Assembly: GCA_964469525.1 (NCBI GenBank)
Contig: CAYXYU010000010.1
Location: forward strand, 14,524-78,523
Direction: 5' to 3'
DNA length: 64,000 bases
DNA from: JABDCD01 sp964469525
GTDB lineage: Bacteria > Pseudomonadota > Alphaproteobacteria > Rickettsiales > SXRF01
This document shows positions 7,113-14,848 of the stretch, piece after piece (within the stretch, counting starts at the first letter, position 1; every line of letters starts with the position of its first letter). Under the pieces are notes generated by a model, which had not been told where the DNA came from, did not search any database, and saw nothing but the letters and a program-made list of their open reading frames with translations. Made by a program: the position numbers and the translations under genes.

Positions 7113-9308
7113 CTACAACTTTGCTCGCTTTAAGCGGCTGGCATTGGTAATGACGGATACAGAGCTCAACGCCATCGCTGCGCTGGCAATGACGGGGCTC
7201 AGCAGCAGGCCGAAGAACGGATACAGCACACCCGCCGCCACGGGCACGCCGAGCGCGTTATAAACGAACGCGAAGAACAGGTTTTGCCTGATATTGGACA
7301 TGGTAGCGCGGCTTAAACGGCGGGCGCGGATAATGCCCAGCAGGTCGCCTTTCACCAGCGTGACGCCTGCGCTTTCCATCGCCACATCCGTACCCGTACC
7401 CATCGCGATACCCACATGCGCCTGCGCCAGTGCGGGAGCATCATTTACTCCATCACCAGCCATTGCCACCTTGCGGCCTTTTGCTTGAAGTTCGCGCACG
7501 ACTTCGCTTTTACGTTCCGGTAGCACTTCCGCTTCTACTTCCTCAATGCCAAGCTGACCGGCAATGGCCAGAGCGGTTACCTTGCTGTCGCCCGTCAGCA
7601 TGACGATATGCAATCCTTCCGCCTTTAGCTGGTTAAGGGCTTCCGGCGTGGTGTTCTTGATGGGGTCGGCAACGCTGATAACGGCAGCGGGTTTGCCATC
7701 AATGGCGGCGTACATGGCCGTCTGTCCTTTGCTGCGCAGTTTCTCTGCCGCCTCGGCAAGGGACGCAGAATCAACGCCAAGCGAAGTCAGCAGGGCTTTA
7801 TTGCCCAAGGCTACGTCATGCCCATCGAGCATTCCTTTCACGCCTTTGCCTGTCACGGAGGCAAAGCCTTGAATGGAACCAAGGGTGATGCCGCGCTCCT
7901 CGGCTCCTTTTACAATGGCGGATGCCAGAGGATGCTCGCTGCTGCGCTCCAGACTGCCAATCAACCACAGCACTTCATTGGTATCAAAGCCAGAAACGGT
8001 AACAACCTCCATGAGCTTCGGCTTACCTTCGGTAAGCGTGCCTGTCTTATCGACAATCAGCGTGTCCACCTTTTCCAGGATTTCGAGCGCCTCCGCATTC
8101 TTAATCAGCACGCCTGCCTGCGCACCGCGTCCGGTACCTGCGATAATGGACATCGGCGTAGCCAGTCCTAATGCACAGGGGCAGGCGATGATAAGTACGG
8201 CAACGGCATTGACGATGGCATAGGCAAGCCGCGGCTCCGGCCCCCATACCCACCATGCAATCGCGGTTAGTACTGCAACCATAACGACTGTAGGAACAAA
8301 CCATGAAGACACCACGTCGGCCATACGCTGTATGGGGGCGCGGGTGCGCTGCGCCTTCGCCACCATTTCGACAATCTGTGCCAGCATGGTTTCATCGCCC
8401 ACGCGCTCGGCCCGCATGACCAGGCTGCCCGTGCCGTTGAGCGTCGCCCCGGTGACTTTATCGCCGGGATATTTCTCAACGGGTACGGACTCTCCTGTCA
8501 GCATGGACTGGTCAACGCTGCTATGGCCTTCGGTTACTACGCCATCAACGGGAATCTTCTCGCCGGGACGCACGCGCAACAGGTCGCCCTTCTGCACCTG
8601 TGAGAGATGCACGTCCTCTTCCTTGCCATCCGCCCGGATGATACGCGCCATTTTTGGGGCGAGGTCGAGCAGTGCACGCATGGCGTTATTGGTCTGTGCG
8701 CGGGCGCGTAACTCCAATACTTGCCCAAGAAGCACCAGTGCAGTAATGACCGCTGCCGCCTCGAAATACACATCCAGTGCCATGCCACCGGAGAAGCTGG
8801 CTACCTGTTCGGGAAAGAGCGTCAGGATAAGGCTGTAGAAATATGCCACGCCTACGCCCAGCGCGATGAGCGTAAACATATTGAGACTGCGGTTCTGGAT
8901 GGATTGCACCGCCCGCACGAAGAACGGCCAGCCACCCCACAGTACCACAGGCGTTGCTACCGCAAGCTGTATCCAGCGCGCCAGTGGCATCTCCAGCCAG
9001 TGATGCGGGAAGTTGGGAATAAGATGCGCCCCCATCACCAGCACCGCCAGCGGGAAGGCCAGTACGGCCGATACCCAGAAGCGGCGCGTCATATCGACAA
9101 GTTCCGGGTCAGGCCCCGACTCCAGCGATATTTTCTCCGGTTCCAGCGCCATCCCGCATTTGGGACAGGTGCCCGGTCCCTTCTGGCGCACCTCCGGGTG
9201 CATGGGACAGGTATACATCACATCCTTGTTCGCTTCTTCAACCTTATGAGGAGCCGAAGGCGTATGATGCTGGTGCTTGTGGCAGCTATGTTGCGCGTGA
9301 GAATGCAT
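7113..9308 (-). CDS. Copper-exporting P1B-type ATPase
   Basis: An inner-membrane heavy-metal ATPase that pumps Cu(I) out of the cytosol. The N-terminus is His/Cys-rich (MHSHAQHSCHKHQHH), followed by a YTCPMHPEV...CPKCGMALEP metal-binding module in place of the usual CXXC HMA domains. Catalytic parts follow in order: TGES, the intramembrane CPC of ACPCALGLATP, DKTGTLTEG with the phosphorylated Asp, the HP locus SSEHPLA, and GDGVNDAPALAQ. At 731 residues it has the family's usual size. An in-frame TAA just upstream fixes the ATG at 9308 as the earliest start. Its ribosome binding site is weak, so coupling to a short upstream frame is possible. Confidence 0.94.
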   Translation of the reverse strand: MHSHAQHSCHKHQHHTPSAPHKVEEANKDVMYTCPMHPEVRQKGPGTCPKCGMALEPEKISLESGPDPELVDMTRRFWVSAVLAFPLAVLVMGAHLIPNFPHHWLEMPLARWIQLAVATPVVLWGGWPFFVRAVQSIQNRSLNMFTLIALGVGVAYFYSLILTLFPEQVASFSGGMALDVYFEAAAVITALVLLGQVLELRARAQTNNAMRALLDLAPKMARIIRADGKEEDVHLSQVQKGDLLRVRPGEKIPVDGVVTEGHSSVDQSMLTGESVPVEKYPGDKVTGATLNGTGSLVMRAERVGDETMLAQIVEMVAKAQRTRAPIQRMADVVSSWFVPTVVMVAVLTAIAWWVWGPEPRLAYAIVNAVAVLIIACPCALGLATPMSIIAGTGRGAQAGVLIKNAEALEILEKVDTLIVDKTGTLTEGKPKLMEVVTVSGFDTNEVLWLIGSLERSSEHPLASAIVKGAEERGITLGSIQGFASVTGKGVKGMLDGHDVALGNKALLTSLGVDSASLAEAAEKLRSKGQTAMYAAIDGKPAAVISVADPIKNTTPEALNQLKAEGLHIVMLTGDSKVTALAIAGQLGIEEVEAEVLPERKSEVVRELQAKGRKVAMAGDGVNDAPALAQAHVGIAMGTGTDVAMESAGVTLVKGDLLGIIRARRLSRATMSNIRQNLFFAFVYNALGVPVAAGVLYPFFGLLLSPVIASAAMALSSVSVITNASRLKRAKL

Positions 9309-9366
9309 TACTTAGGCTTTTGCTCGTGCTTACGATTACAATGTTCCGAGTATTGATGTCCTCCAT
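9286..9366 (-). CDS. Possible 26-residue leader peptide overlapping the Cu-ATPase start
   Basis: A short frame with a good GGAGG five bases before its ATG reads MEDINTRNIVIVSTSKSLSN and continues to a TAG inside the ATPase gene, overlapping that gene's start by 23 bases. The ATPase itself has a poor ribosome binding site, so translation of this frame could deliver ribosomes to it. No homology is recognised, and it may be chance. Confidence 0.2.
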   Translation of the reverse strand: MEDINTRNIVIVSTSKSLSNAFSRAT

Positions 9367-9376
9367 ATAGCCTCCG

Positions 9377-9712
9377 TTAATGATGTTGTTCGTGTTCGGA
9401 ATTGCTGGCAGGTGCCGCTTTCGGCTTTACTACGGATTTCTTCGTTTCCGCTTTTTCCTGCATCATCTTTTCGCACATCATGCCTTTACTGTCCTGCATA
9501 TTCATGCCAGAGCCGGACATCATGCCTTTGCAACAGCAACCTGCCCCCTCCTTCATCATATCGCCGCCCATGCCCTGACAGCACTTGCAGCCTTCCCTCA
9601 TCATCTCTTGGCAGCATTTACAGGACACGCCTTCCGTGTGGCCTTGGGGTTGCCCCATTGGTGAGCAGGCAGTGGCGAGAGAGAATGCGGCTAATGCGAT
9701 AAGTTTTTTCAT
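9377..9712 (-). CDS. Cys/Met-rich metal-binding lipoprotein
   Basis: A 111-residue predicted lipoprotein (signal MKKLIALAAFSLATAC with lipobox LATAC). The mature part has three related modules: SCKCCQEMM, GCKCCQGMGGDMM and GCCCKGMM, then MMCEKMM and a Lys/Ala-rich stretch ending HEQHH. Ten cysteines plus many methionines point to Cu(I) binding in the envelope, probably passing copper to or from the neighbouring oxidase. AGGAG before the ATG at 9712 decides the start; the frame is open 30 bases further. It lies 8 bases after the MerR gene and 68 bases before the ATPase. I recognise no named family. Confidence 0.75.
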   Translation of the reverse strand: MKKLIALAAFSLATACSPMGQPQGHTEGVSCKCCQEMMREGCKCCQGMGGDMMKEGAGCCCKGMMSGSGMNMQDSKGMMCEKMMQEKAETKKSVVKPKAAPASNSEHEQHH

Positions 9713-9720
9713 AACGGCTC

Positions 9721-10152
9721 CTAATGTTTCGAGGGGTGGCAACAGTCGGCAGTCTTATTTAGGTGTTCGAGGATCGGGCAGGCTTCAATCGGCACATCCC
9801 CACCCGGACATTTCTTCACCAAATGCGTCAGCACTTTCTTGATTTCCTTAAGTTCGATGATTTTGCGCTCAGCTTCGGCTATTTTTTCTTCGGTTTGTTT
9901 CACCATTTCGGCGCAGGTGGCGGTATCGGAGGCTTTCAGTCTGAGCAAAGATCTGATTTCTTCGAGGGTGAAATTGAGAGCCTTTGCACCGCGTATAAAC
10001 CGTATGACACCGATAGTTTCGCGGTCATACAGCCGATAGCCTGCCTGGGAGCGGCCCTGCGCCTTCAGCAGTTTCATCCTCTCGTAATAACGCAACGTGT
10101 CCGTCGTCACGCCGGTTTCCTCCGCCAATTTTCCAATCCTAAGCTGTGTCAT
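9721..10152 (-). CDS. MerR-family heavy-metal-responsive regulator
   Basis: A 143-residue MerR-type activator. The N-terminal winged helix (LRIGKLAEETGVTTDTLRYYERMKLL) is followed by a dimerisation helix and a C-terminal metal loop. Cys is found at 80 (TATCAEM), 115 and 125 (CPGGDVPIEAC, spacing x9), plus CCH at 137-139. CueR sensors of Cu(I) usually carry Ser at the position of Cys80 and a shorter x7 loop, while ZntR/PbrR-type sensors of divalent metals carry Cys. This protein therefore has a divalent-type pocket although it leads a copper operon; the flanking ACPILEHL...CCH resembles CueR. It is first in the operon behind the operator at 10179-10200, so it should regulate itself. Confidence 0.9.
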   Translation of the reverse strand: MTQLRIGKLAEETGVTTDTLRYYERMKLLKAQGRSQAGYRLYDRETIGVIRFIRGAKALNFTLEEIRSLLRLKASDTATCAEMVKQTEEKIAEAERKIIELKEIKKVLTHLVKKCPGGDVPIEACPILEHLNKTADCCHPSKH

Positions 10153-10171
10153 AAAACCTCGCTAGCCTTGT

Positions 10172-10203
10172 ACTCTACACCTTGGAGCATACTCCAAGGT
10201 CAA
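10172..10203 (-). promoter_or_regulatory. MerR-type promoter/operator of the copper operon
   Basis: Reading on the minus strand there is a -35 TTGACC (10198-10203), a 20-base spacer and a -10 TAGAGT (10172-10177). The spacer is filled by a 22-bp inverted repeat at 10179-10200 with perfect 9-bp arms (ACCTTGGAG / CTCCAAGGT) around four bases. An over-long spacer with a dyad between the hexamers is the hallmark of MerR-family activation. The merR ATG follows 20 bases after the -10. Confidence 0.9.
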
Positions 10204-10214
10204 GCACATAGGAA

Positions 10215-10228
10215 TTGATTTTAGTCAA
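10215..10228. promoter_or_regulatory. FNR/CRP-like box
   Basis: TTGATTTTAGTCAA matches the FNR consensus TTGAT-N4-ATCAA at nine of ten positions. Its centre is about 56 bases upstream of the expected start of the copper transcript. It may link that operon to oxygen status or be a chance match. Confidence 0.35.
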
Positions 10229-10316
10229 ATAGTTAAAAATGATCAGAGATGGCTAAATCCGATCCCCTGCAATCCCCCGATACCGGTTTTTTGCACTGAG
10301 TACACCGCCATTGTTC

Positions 10317-10724
10317 TTATATTCCCCTTCTCCGCAGATTCAGCCAAAGGCTGACCAGCGTGCATCCTATCAGTACCGCCGCCGCGACGAATGCCATCAG
10401 CCTATCGGCAATATCGCCGCCGGTGAGCCGCCAGTAAAGATATTCCGGATAGGATGGTGGCAAATACACCTCCCCCAATGCGGCTTTGACCTGCCACTGC
10501 CAGTCGGTCAGCAGGCAGTAGCCGAGGTTGCCGACATACAGGCCAAGGGCCAGCCAGGAGAACCAGACAACCGCCAGCACGGCGAGATGCAGCCGGCGCA
10601 GGCGCCGCAGCATCCAGCCGGTCATGACAAAGATAATCACCGCCAGATGCATCACATGCAGTAGCCAGTCGAGCGCCGCCAGCGCCTGCGGGTCATCCGG
10701 AATGAGGGGAGTGAGCCAGGGCAT
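10317..10724 (-). CDS. DUF2784-type membrane protein
   Basis: A 135-residue membrane protein with four hydrophobic helices. The conserved family segment is clear: GYCLLTDWQWQVKAALGE followed by PPSYPEYLYWRLTG. Members of DUF2784 are small inner-membrane proteins of unknown role. The gene stands alone between the copper block and the RidA gene. Confidence 0.75.
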   Translation of the reverse strand: MPWLTPLIPDDPQALAALDWLLHVMHLAVIIFVMTGWMLRRLRRLHLAVLAVVWFSWLALGLYVGNLGYCLLTDWQWQVKAALGEVYLPPSYPEYLYWRLTGGDIADRLMAFVAAAVLIGCTLVSLWLNLRRRGI

Positions 10725-10826
10725 AACCAGTTTCTTGCGTTACCGCCGTTCTTGCGTTGTCAGATCAAAACTATACATTACAGCTTCTGGACGAGCGCTA
10801 TAAATCCAATATCGGGAGAATAATCC

Positions 10827-11192
10827 ATGACCACCATCCACCGCATCGAGGCCGGGCCGCGCATGAGCGAGGTTGTGATTCACGGCGACCGGATTTACAC
10901 CAGCGGCATTGTCGCCGATGCAGCGATGGGAAAATCGGCGCTGGAGCAGACGCAGGACATCTTGCGGCAGATCGACGCGCTGCTGGAACACGCCGGCAGC
11001 GACAAGATGCACATTCTCAAGGCCAATATCTGGCTTTCGGACATGGCGACGTTCGAGCAGATGAACCAGGCGTGGGACGCCTGGGTGGTGCCGGGACAGG
11101 CGCCCGCCCGGGCGACAGTCGAAGCGAAGCTCGCCGCACCGGGCTATGCCGTCGAGATCATGATTGAGGCCGTACGCTCGAAGCACGCCTAA
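10827..11192 (+). CDS. RidA-family (YjgF/YER057c/UK114) protein
   Basis: A 121-residue cytosolic trimer-forming protein of the Rid family, whose best-known members hydrolyse reactive enamine/imine intermediates. Landmarks are YTSGIVADAAMGKSALEQT, a central helix with LLEHAGSDKMHILKANIWLS, and the C-terminal PARATVEAKLAAPGYAVEI, whose Arg binds the substrate carboxylate. Length is normal. GGGAGA precedes the ATG. The pattern suits a Rid4-7 subgroup, so the exact substrate is uncertain. Confidence 0.88.
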   Translation: MTTIHRIEAGPRMSEVVIHGDRIYTSGIVADAAMGKSALEQTQDILRQIDALLEHAGSDKMHILKANIWLSDMATFEQMNQAWDAWVVPGQAPARATVEAKLAAPGYAVEIMIEAVRSKHA

Positions 11193-11197
11193 AGATA

Positions 11198-11803
11198 CTA
11201 GAAATGGTAGCTGACGCCCAGCCGGAGGTCATTGGTGGATGGGTCGATGCCCGCTTTTTCCCCGAACCAGGTATGGGCATATTCCAGACGCAGGCCGACA
11301 TCGCCATAGGCCACCAGCTGCGTGCCGATGCCCAGCTCGAAGCCGTTATACCGTTCCGAATTGCCCGCCGTGGTGAACTCGGTATTGCGATAACCTAGAA
11401 TGCCGTACGGGTTCAGGCCGAGCGGAGAAGTGACACGGTCAATGACGGAAAGGCCCGGGCGGAATGAAATGCCCCATTCATCCTCTTTTTCCGTAGTCCC
11501 CTCCTCACCATTAGAGGCTCCATAGAAGGCTTCAATGGCTCCATTTGCTCCAATGCCGAAGTCGGAGGTTTCATCCACGATCGCACCCAGCCTGTAGCCG
11601 GCGAATACGCCGCCATCCCAGCCATCCGGATCGGATCCTCCATCCAGGTCATTCCAGCCATAACCGCCATACACACCGATATACGGCCCAGACAGGCTGG
11701 ACATCTTGACATCCTTATTTTTTGCCGTTTGGGCTATGGCGGGAAGCGACGCGAAAAGCGTAGCCAGTGCTACGCCAAGCAAAAGACTGTTCTTCGCCTT
11801 CAT
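11198..11803 (-). CDS. Outer-membrane beta-barrel protein (OmpA/porin-like)
   Basis: A secreted protein of 201 residues: signal peptide MKAKNSLLLGVALATLFASLPAIAQ, then a barrel of alternating beta strands beginning GPYIGVYGGYGWNDLDGG and ending LRLGVSYHF with a C-terminal Phe, as outer-membrane proteins need for assembly. It resembles small eight-strand barrels of the OMP_b-brl family. The second possible ATG (11803) is taken because AAGGAG lies six bases before it, while the earlier ATG directly abuts that site. Its ligand is unknown. Confidence 0.85.
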   Translation of the reverse strand: MKAKNSLLLGVALATLFASLPAIAQTAKNKDVKMSSLSGPYIGVYGGYGWNDLDGGSDPDGWDGGVFAGYRLGAIVDETSDFGIGANGAIEAFYGASNGEEGTTEKEDEWGISFRPGLSVIDRVTSPLGLNPYGILGYRNTEFTTAGNSERYNGFELGIGTQLVAYGDVGLRLEYAHTWFGEKAGIDPSTNDLRLGVSYHF

Positions 11804-11842
11804 ATGCATCTCCTTAACTAGAATGATTCCGAACCGCGTATT

Positions 11843-12193
11843 CTATGGCACGATCGTCAGGCGCGAACGCACCGCCCGCACATTATCCACCCCGCGGGCG
11901 ATGGTGACAGCACGATCGGCAATGGCTTCGCTCGGCACGCTGCCGTTAAGCGTCACCACGTTCATGTAGGTATCCACGTCGATGGCCAGCGCGGACACGC
12001 GTTCATCGGCCGCCAGACGCGTCTTAATCTTGCCGGTGATGGCGGCATCTTCGGCAATTTGTCCCGCCGTACGCTCGTCTTTCGCGACGTAATAGGCGCC
12101 GGCGCCGCCCGCCGCCGTACCCGCCAGAAACCAGCAGCCCGACAGGGATGGCAGCAGAAACAGTACGGCTAATATCTTCGTAGCTCTTCGCAT
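11843..12193 (-). CDS. BON-domain lipoprotein
   Basis: A 116-residue lipoprotein. The signal MRRATKILAVLFLLPSLSGC ends in a lipobox, followed by a Gly/Ala-rich linker and one BON domain from about residue 45: ITGKIKTRLAADERVSALAI, then V.LNGSVPSEA and RAVTIARGVDNVRAV. BON domains bind phospholipid surfaces and occur in OsmY and DolP (YraP), which guard outer-membrane integrity. The ATG at 12193 is favoured by GGAGAAG just upstream and by the signal sequence; the frame stays open further. Confidence 0.87.
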   Translation of the reverse strand: MRRATKILAVLFLLPSLSGCWFLAGTAAGGAGAYYVAKDERTAGQIAEDAAITGKIKTRLAADERVSALAIDVDTYMNVVTLNGSVPSEAIADRAVTIARGVDNVRAVRSRLTIVP

Positions 12194-12361
12194 AATCTTC
12201 TCCTCGCTTTCTTCGGTCTCATTAAGCGGATTAGCCAATAAAAAATCCATCGTGCTTTCCGGCCATTTCCATAAATTTTTATTTCTTTATGATGCATTTA
12301 GATGCGTCTTGGCTCCCGAGCGGCTTATAGTGCGGGCACGTAATTCAAATAGGGGATGTTT

Positions 12362-12634
12362 ATGAGCTATGAGATATTACGCCTGCTGCGCAACATTCTG
12401 CTGCGTACGTTCGTCATTGGATTTATCCTCGCCCTGCTGCTCGGGCTGGTCACAATGACCGGCTGGACCACCTGGATGGGTATTGCCAGCAGCTGGTTCC
12501 ACACCACTCCCGAGACGCTGACGCCAATCGTACTCGAGTTCTTCGTCACGATTCGCTTTTACCTGCTGTTCATCGTGCTCGCCCCCGCGCTGGCTCTCCA
12601 CTGGACCCTACGCAAAGAACAGAACCGGCGGTAG
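12362..12634 (+). CDS. Small two-helix membrane protein, unknown
   Basis: A 90-residue protein with two long hydrophobic segments (about 8-34 and 60-82) separated by a stretch with TPETLTPIVLEFFVTIRFY, and a basic tail RKEQNRR. I do not recognise the family. AGGGG stands before the ATG at 12362; an earlier ATG at 12356 is too close to it. It is divergent from the BON lipoprotein gene. Confidence 0.6.
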   Translation: MSYEILRLLRNILLRTFVIGFILALLLGLVTMTGWTTWMGIASSWFHTTPETLTPIVLEFFVTIRFYLLFIVLAPALALHWTLRKEQNRR

Positions 12635-12638
12635 ACGC

Positions 12639-12704
12639 TTAGAACCGGTACCCCAGGCTCACCGCGCCGAAGACGTTGGGCTTGCTCTGGCCGTGGAAAT
12701 CTTC
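12639..12704 (-). pseudogene. Orphan C-terminal tail of a second LpxR-like gene
   Basis: The minus strand encodes EDFHGQSKPNVFGAVSLGYRF followed by TAA. The intact LpxR-like gene at 13314-14333 ends EEFHGQRKPNVFGAVSLGYRF, differing at only two positions. No upstream part of the copy is visible; AT-rich DNA and an unrelated gene follow. This is a leftover of a duplicated, mostly deleted LpxR gene. Confidence 0.8.
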
Positions 12705-12815
12705 AATTGGGATTATCGGGTCGGACAGGAGGACTAAATAATATATATCAATATATTATTAGTTTAATAAAAGCTTCATTATATGAGGCATAATTTTTCC
12801 ATTATAGTTAGTGGT

Positions 12816-13304
12816 ATGAGTGAAAAACAGGACGATGCCCTTGACCTAAACGACGCGGAAACGCGCAGGATGCTGCACAATCCTGCGGCAACGCGCAATG
12901 CAGCGATTAAAGCCGGCATAGGCGCGGGGCTCCTCAGTGGACTGATAGGCGGCATAGAAGCACTGTTCATGATTCCGGAGTTCGTCAGGAAATACAAAAG
13001 TGTTGATCCTCAGGGCCAATTCACAGAACGCCTGGCAACGACGGTAAAACAAAACAAACTGCTCACCGGCCTCGTACTTGCACCTGCCATGATTACGGCA
13101 GCCGTTGGCACGTGGGGCTTTTTCTCTGCCAGGTCCACCTTGAAGAAAAAAGAAAAAGAACTTTGTGCCCTTGAAAAAAAGGAAGCGCAGACAGCTCCGT
13201 CTGTCCTCGCGGAGGAGATAGCGGACACACCGGCAGATACCACGCGGAAAAGTTGGGTCGAGAGAAGCCTATCACCTGCTGCATCCGCAACCATCGGACG
13301 GTAG
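12816..13304 (+). CDS. Hypothetical two-helix membrane protein
   Basis: About 162 residues: an acidic N-terminus with MSEKQDDALDLND, a Gly-rich hydrophobic segment (GIGAGLLSGLIGGIEALFMI), a second hydrophobic segment (LTGLVLAPAMITAAVGTWGF), then a charged KKKEKEL helix and a polar tail. I recognise no family. An alternative start at 12783 adds 11 residues; neither has a good ribosome binding site. The gene is less GC-rich than its neighbours and lies between the intact LpxR gene and the duplicated tail, so it may have been inserted there. Confidence 0.5.
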   Translation: MSEKQDDALDLNDAETRRMLHNPAATRNAAIKAGIGAGLLSGLIGGIEALFMIPEFVRKYKSVDPQGQFTERLATTVKQNKLLTGLVLAPAMITAAVGTWGFFSARSTLKKKEKELCALEKKEAQTAPSVLAEEIADTPADTTRKSWVERSLSPAASATIGR

Positions 13305-13313
13305 CAATACTCT

Positions 13314-14333
13314 TCAAAACCGGTACCCCAGACTCACCGCGCCGAATACGTTGGGCTTGCGCTGGCCGTGGAACTCTTCCGAGCGCCAGTTCAGCGTATA
13401 ACTGAGTTGTGCGCGGCCGTAGGTGAATGCCACGCCCGCGCTGGCGTCGCCGACCAACGGCTTCTTGTCGACGGAGGGACTATCCTCGAACGTATTACCG
13501 TCGAGGAAAATGTTGCGTCCGACGGCACGGCCTTCAACTCCGGCAAACAGCATCCAGGAGAGTTCATCATCAGGCACGGAGAAATAGCCGCTCCCCGGCA
13601 TCGCGGGGCGCACACGCAGCGGCATGCCCTGCCATTTATGGGCTTTCGGCACCAGCTGGAACATCAGACCGGTGCTGGCATAGGTATATATATTTCCTAC
13701 GGTGGCGCCGACATAGGGAGATGTACGGAAATGCAGCCCAATCAGCTCAGCTTTGTAAGCTTCCGGCCATAACCGCTGCCACGATAGCATCAGCCCAGGT
13801 TCGGTTTCCAGCTGGTGGTCCCAGCCGTTTGGATCCGCGGCGCCGATCACGTCATGCACGAATTTCTGCGTCTGCCGCCCGAGCGCCGGCGGCCCGACGA
13901 TGCCGATCGTCGCCTCCACACTGTCCATATGATTGCCGGAAATGGTGATCAGCCCCATGGTACCGTAGAGAAACGCCGCATAGGGCTGATCCTCGGGATT
14001 TTGCTCGCGCGCCTTGATGTCGGTGGGAGAATAGAGATTCTGCCCCAGCGAGTAATAGACCGACGTGGTGGCGTTGATTTCGATAGGCAGGAAGGGATCG
14101 AGTGTATGCGCCACCCGCGGCGGTACCGCAGCCGTATCAAACCAACTCAGCCGCACGCCGCTCGTGTAATGGCGGTCGGTGCCGTTCCCCAGCGAATCAT
14201 TCTCGACGGTCAGGGTGATGAACCGCTCCCGCTTCTCCACCATCCGCTTGCCGAACTCCTGCTCGAAGGTTTCGGCGCGGGCCGCCGTTGCGACACATAG
14301 TAAGAAGATGCATGGGAGAATCTGACATTTCAT
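13314..14333 (-). CDS. LpxR-family lipid A 3'-O-deacylase (DUF2219)
   Basis: An outer-membrane barrel enzyme that removes the 3'-acyloxyacyl group of lipid A. A 20-residue signal peptide ends ATAARA. The active-site block follows: FITLTVENDSLGNGTDRHYT (Asn 45, Asp 46) and YTSG; downstream QKFVHDVIG supplies the likely catalytic His. The C-terminus is SLGYRF with an aromatic end. Length (339) is normal. In Salmonella, LpxR remodels LPS and alters host recognition; whether it does so here is unknown. A duplicated tail of this gene lies at 12639-12704. Confidence 0.9.
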   Translation of the reverse strand: MKCQILPCIFLLCVATAARAETFEQEFGKRMVEKRERFITLTVENDSLGNGTDRHYTSGVRLSWFDTAAVPPRVAHTLDPFLPIEINATTSVYYSLGQNLYSPTDIKAREQNPEDQPYAAFLYGTMGLITISGNHMDSVEATIGIVGPPALGRQTQKFVHDVIGAADPNGWDHQLETEPGLMLSWQRLWPEAYKAELIGLHFRTSPYVGATVGNIYTYASTGLMFQLVPKAHKWQGMPLRVRPAMPGSGYFSVPDDELSWMLFAGVEGRAVGRNIFLDGNTFEDSPSVDKKPLVGDASAGVAFTYGRAQLSYTLNWRSEEFHGQRKPNVFGAVSLGYRF

Positions 14334-14386
14334 AGGCCCGGTGTAGCCCCATTCACGTAAAAAGGAAATAAGTGCTTTAAAACCGG

Positions 14387-14839
14387 TTAGCCGTACAGCA
14401 CTTCCGCCCGGGTGCAGAAGGCGTTAACCATGCGGTCGGTGGCGCGGCCAAACAGCGGGCCGATGAGTTTATCGAGAATACGCGAACGGAACTTGAAATC
14501 GAGCGTGAAGTCGATACGGGTTTGGCCGTCTTCCAACGCAGTGAAGCGCCAGCTGTTCGTGAGATATTCGAATGGGCCCCGCACCATCACCACGTCGATC
14601 GACTTCGGGAAATTAAGCGTCACGCGCGATACGTAGCTTTCGGTCAAATGCCGGAAGGAAATCACCAGCTCCGCCTCCATCTCCTCCGGCCAGCGCCCCT
14701 CCCCCTGCTCCAGCACGCGCAGCACGCGCGCCGCACGGCACCAGGGCAGGAAATCCGGATAGCGCTCGATATCGGCCACCAGCTCGAAAAGCTGCTCGGG
14801 CGCGTAAGGCAGGATTTGCTGTTCGGTATGCGACGGCAT
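14387..14839 (-). CDS. RatA / COQ10-type START-like protein
   Basis: A 150-residue protein of the polyketide-cyclase/START superfamily, in the COQ10/RatA group. Landmarks are EQLFELVADIERYPDFLPWC near the start, VSRVTLNFPKSIDVVMVRGPF in the middle, and FKFRSRILDKLIGPLF before the C-terminal helix. Mitochondrial COQ10 binds coenzyme Q and supports respiration; E. coli RatA was described as a toxin affecting ribosome subunits. In alphaproteobacteria this gene often lies near lipA, as here, which favours the ubiquinone-related role. Confidence 0.88.
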   Translation of the reverse strand: MPSHTEQQILPYAPEQLFELVADIERYPDFLPWCRAARVLRVLEQGEGRWPEEMEAELVISFRHLTESYVSRVTLNFPKSIDVVMVRGPFEYLTNSWRFTALEDGQTRIDFTLDFKFRSRILDKLIGPLFGRATDRMVNAFCTRAEVLYG

Positions 14840-14848
14840 GACGGCTCT

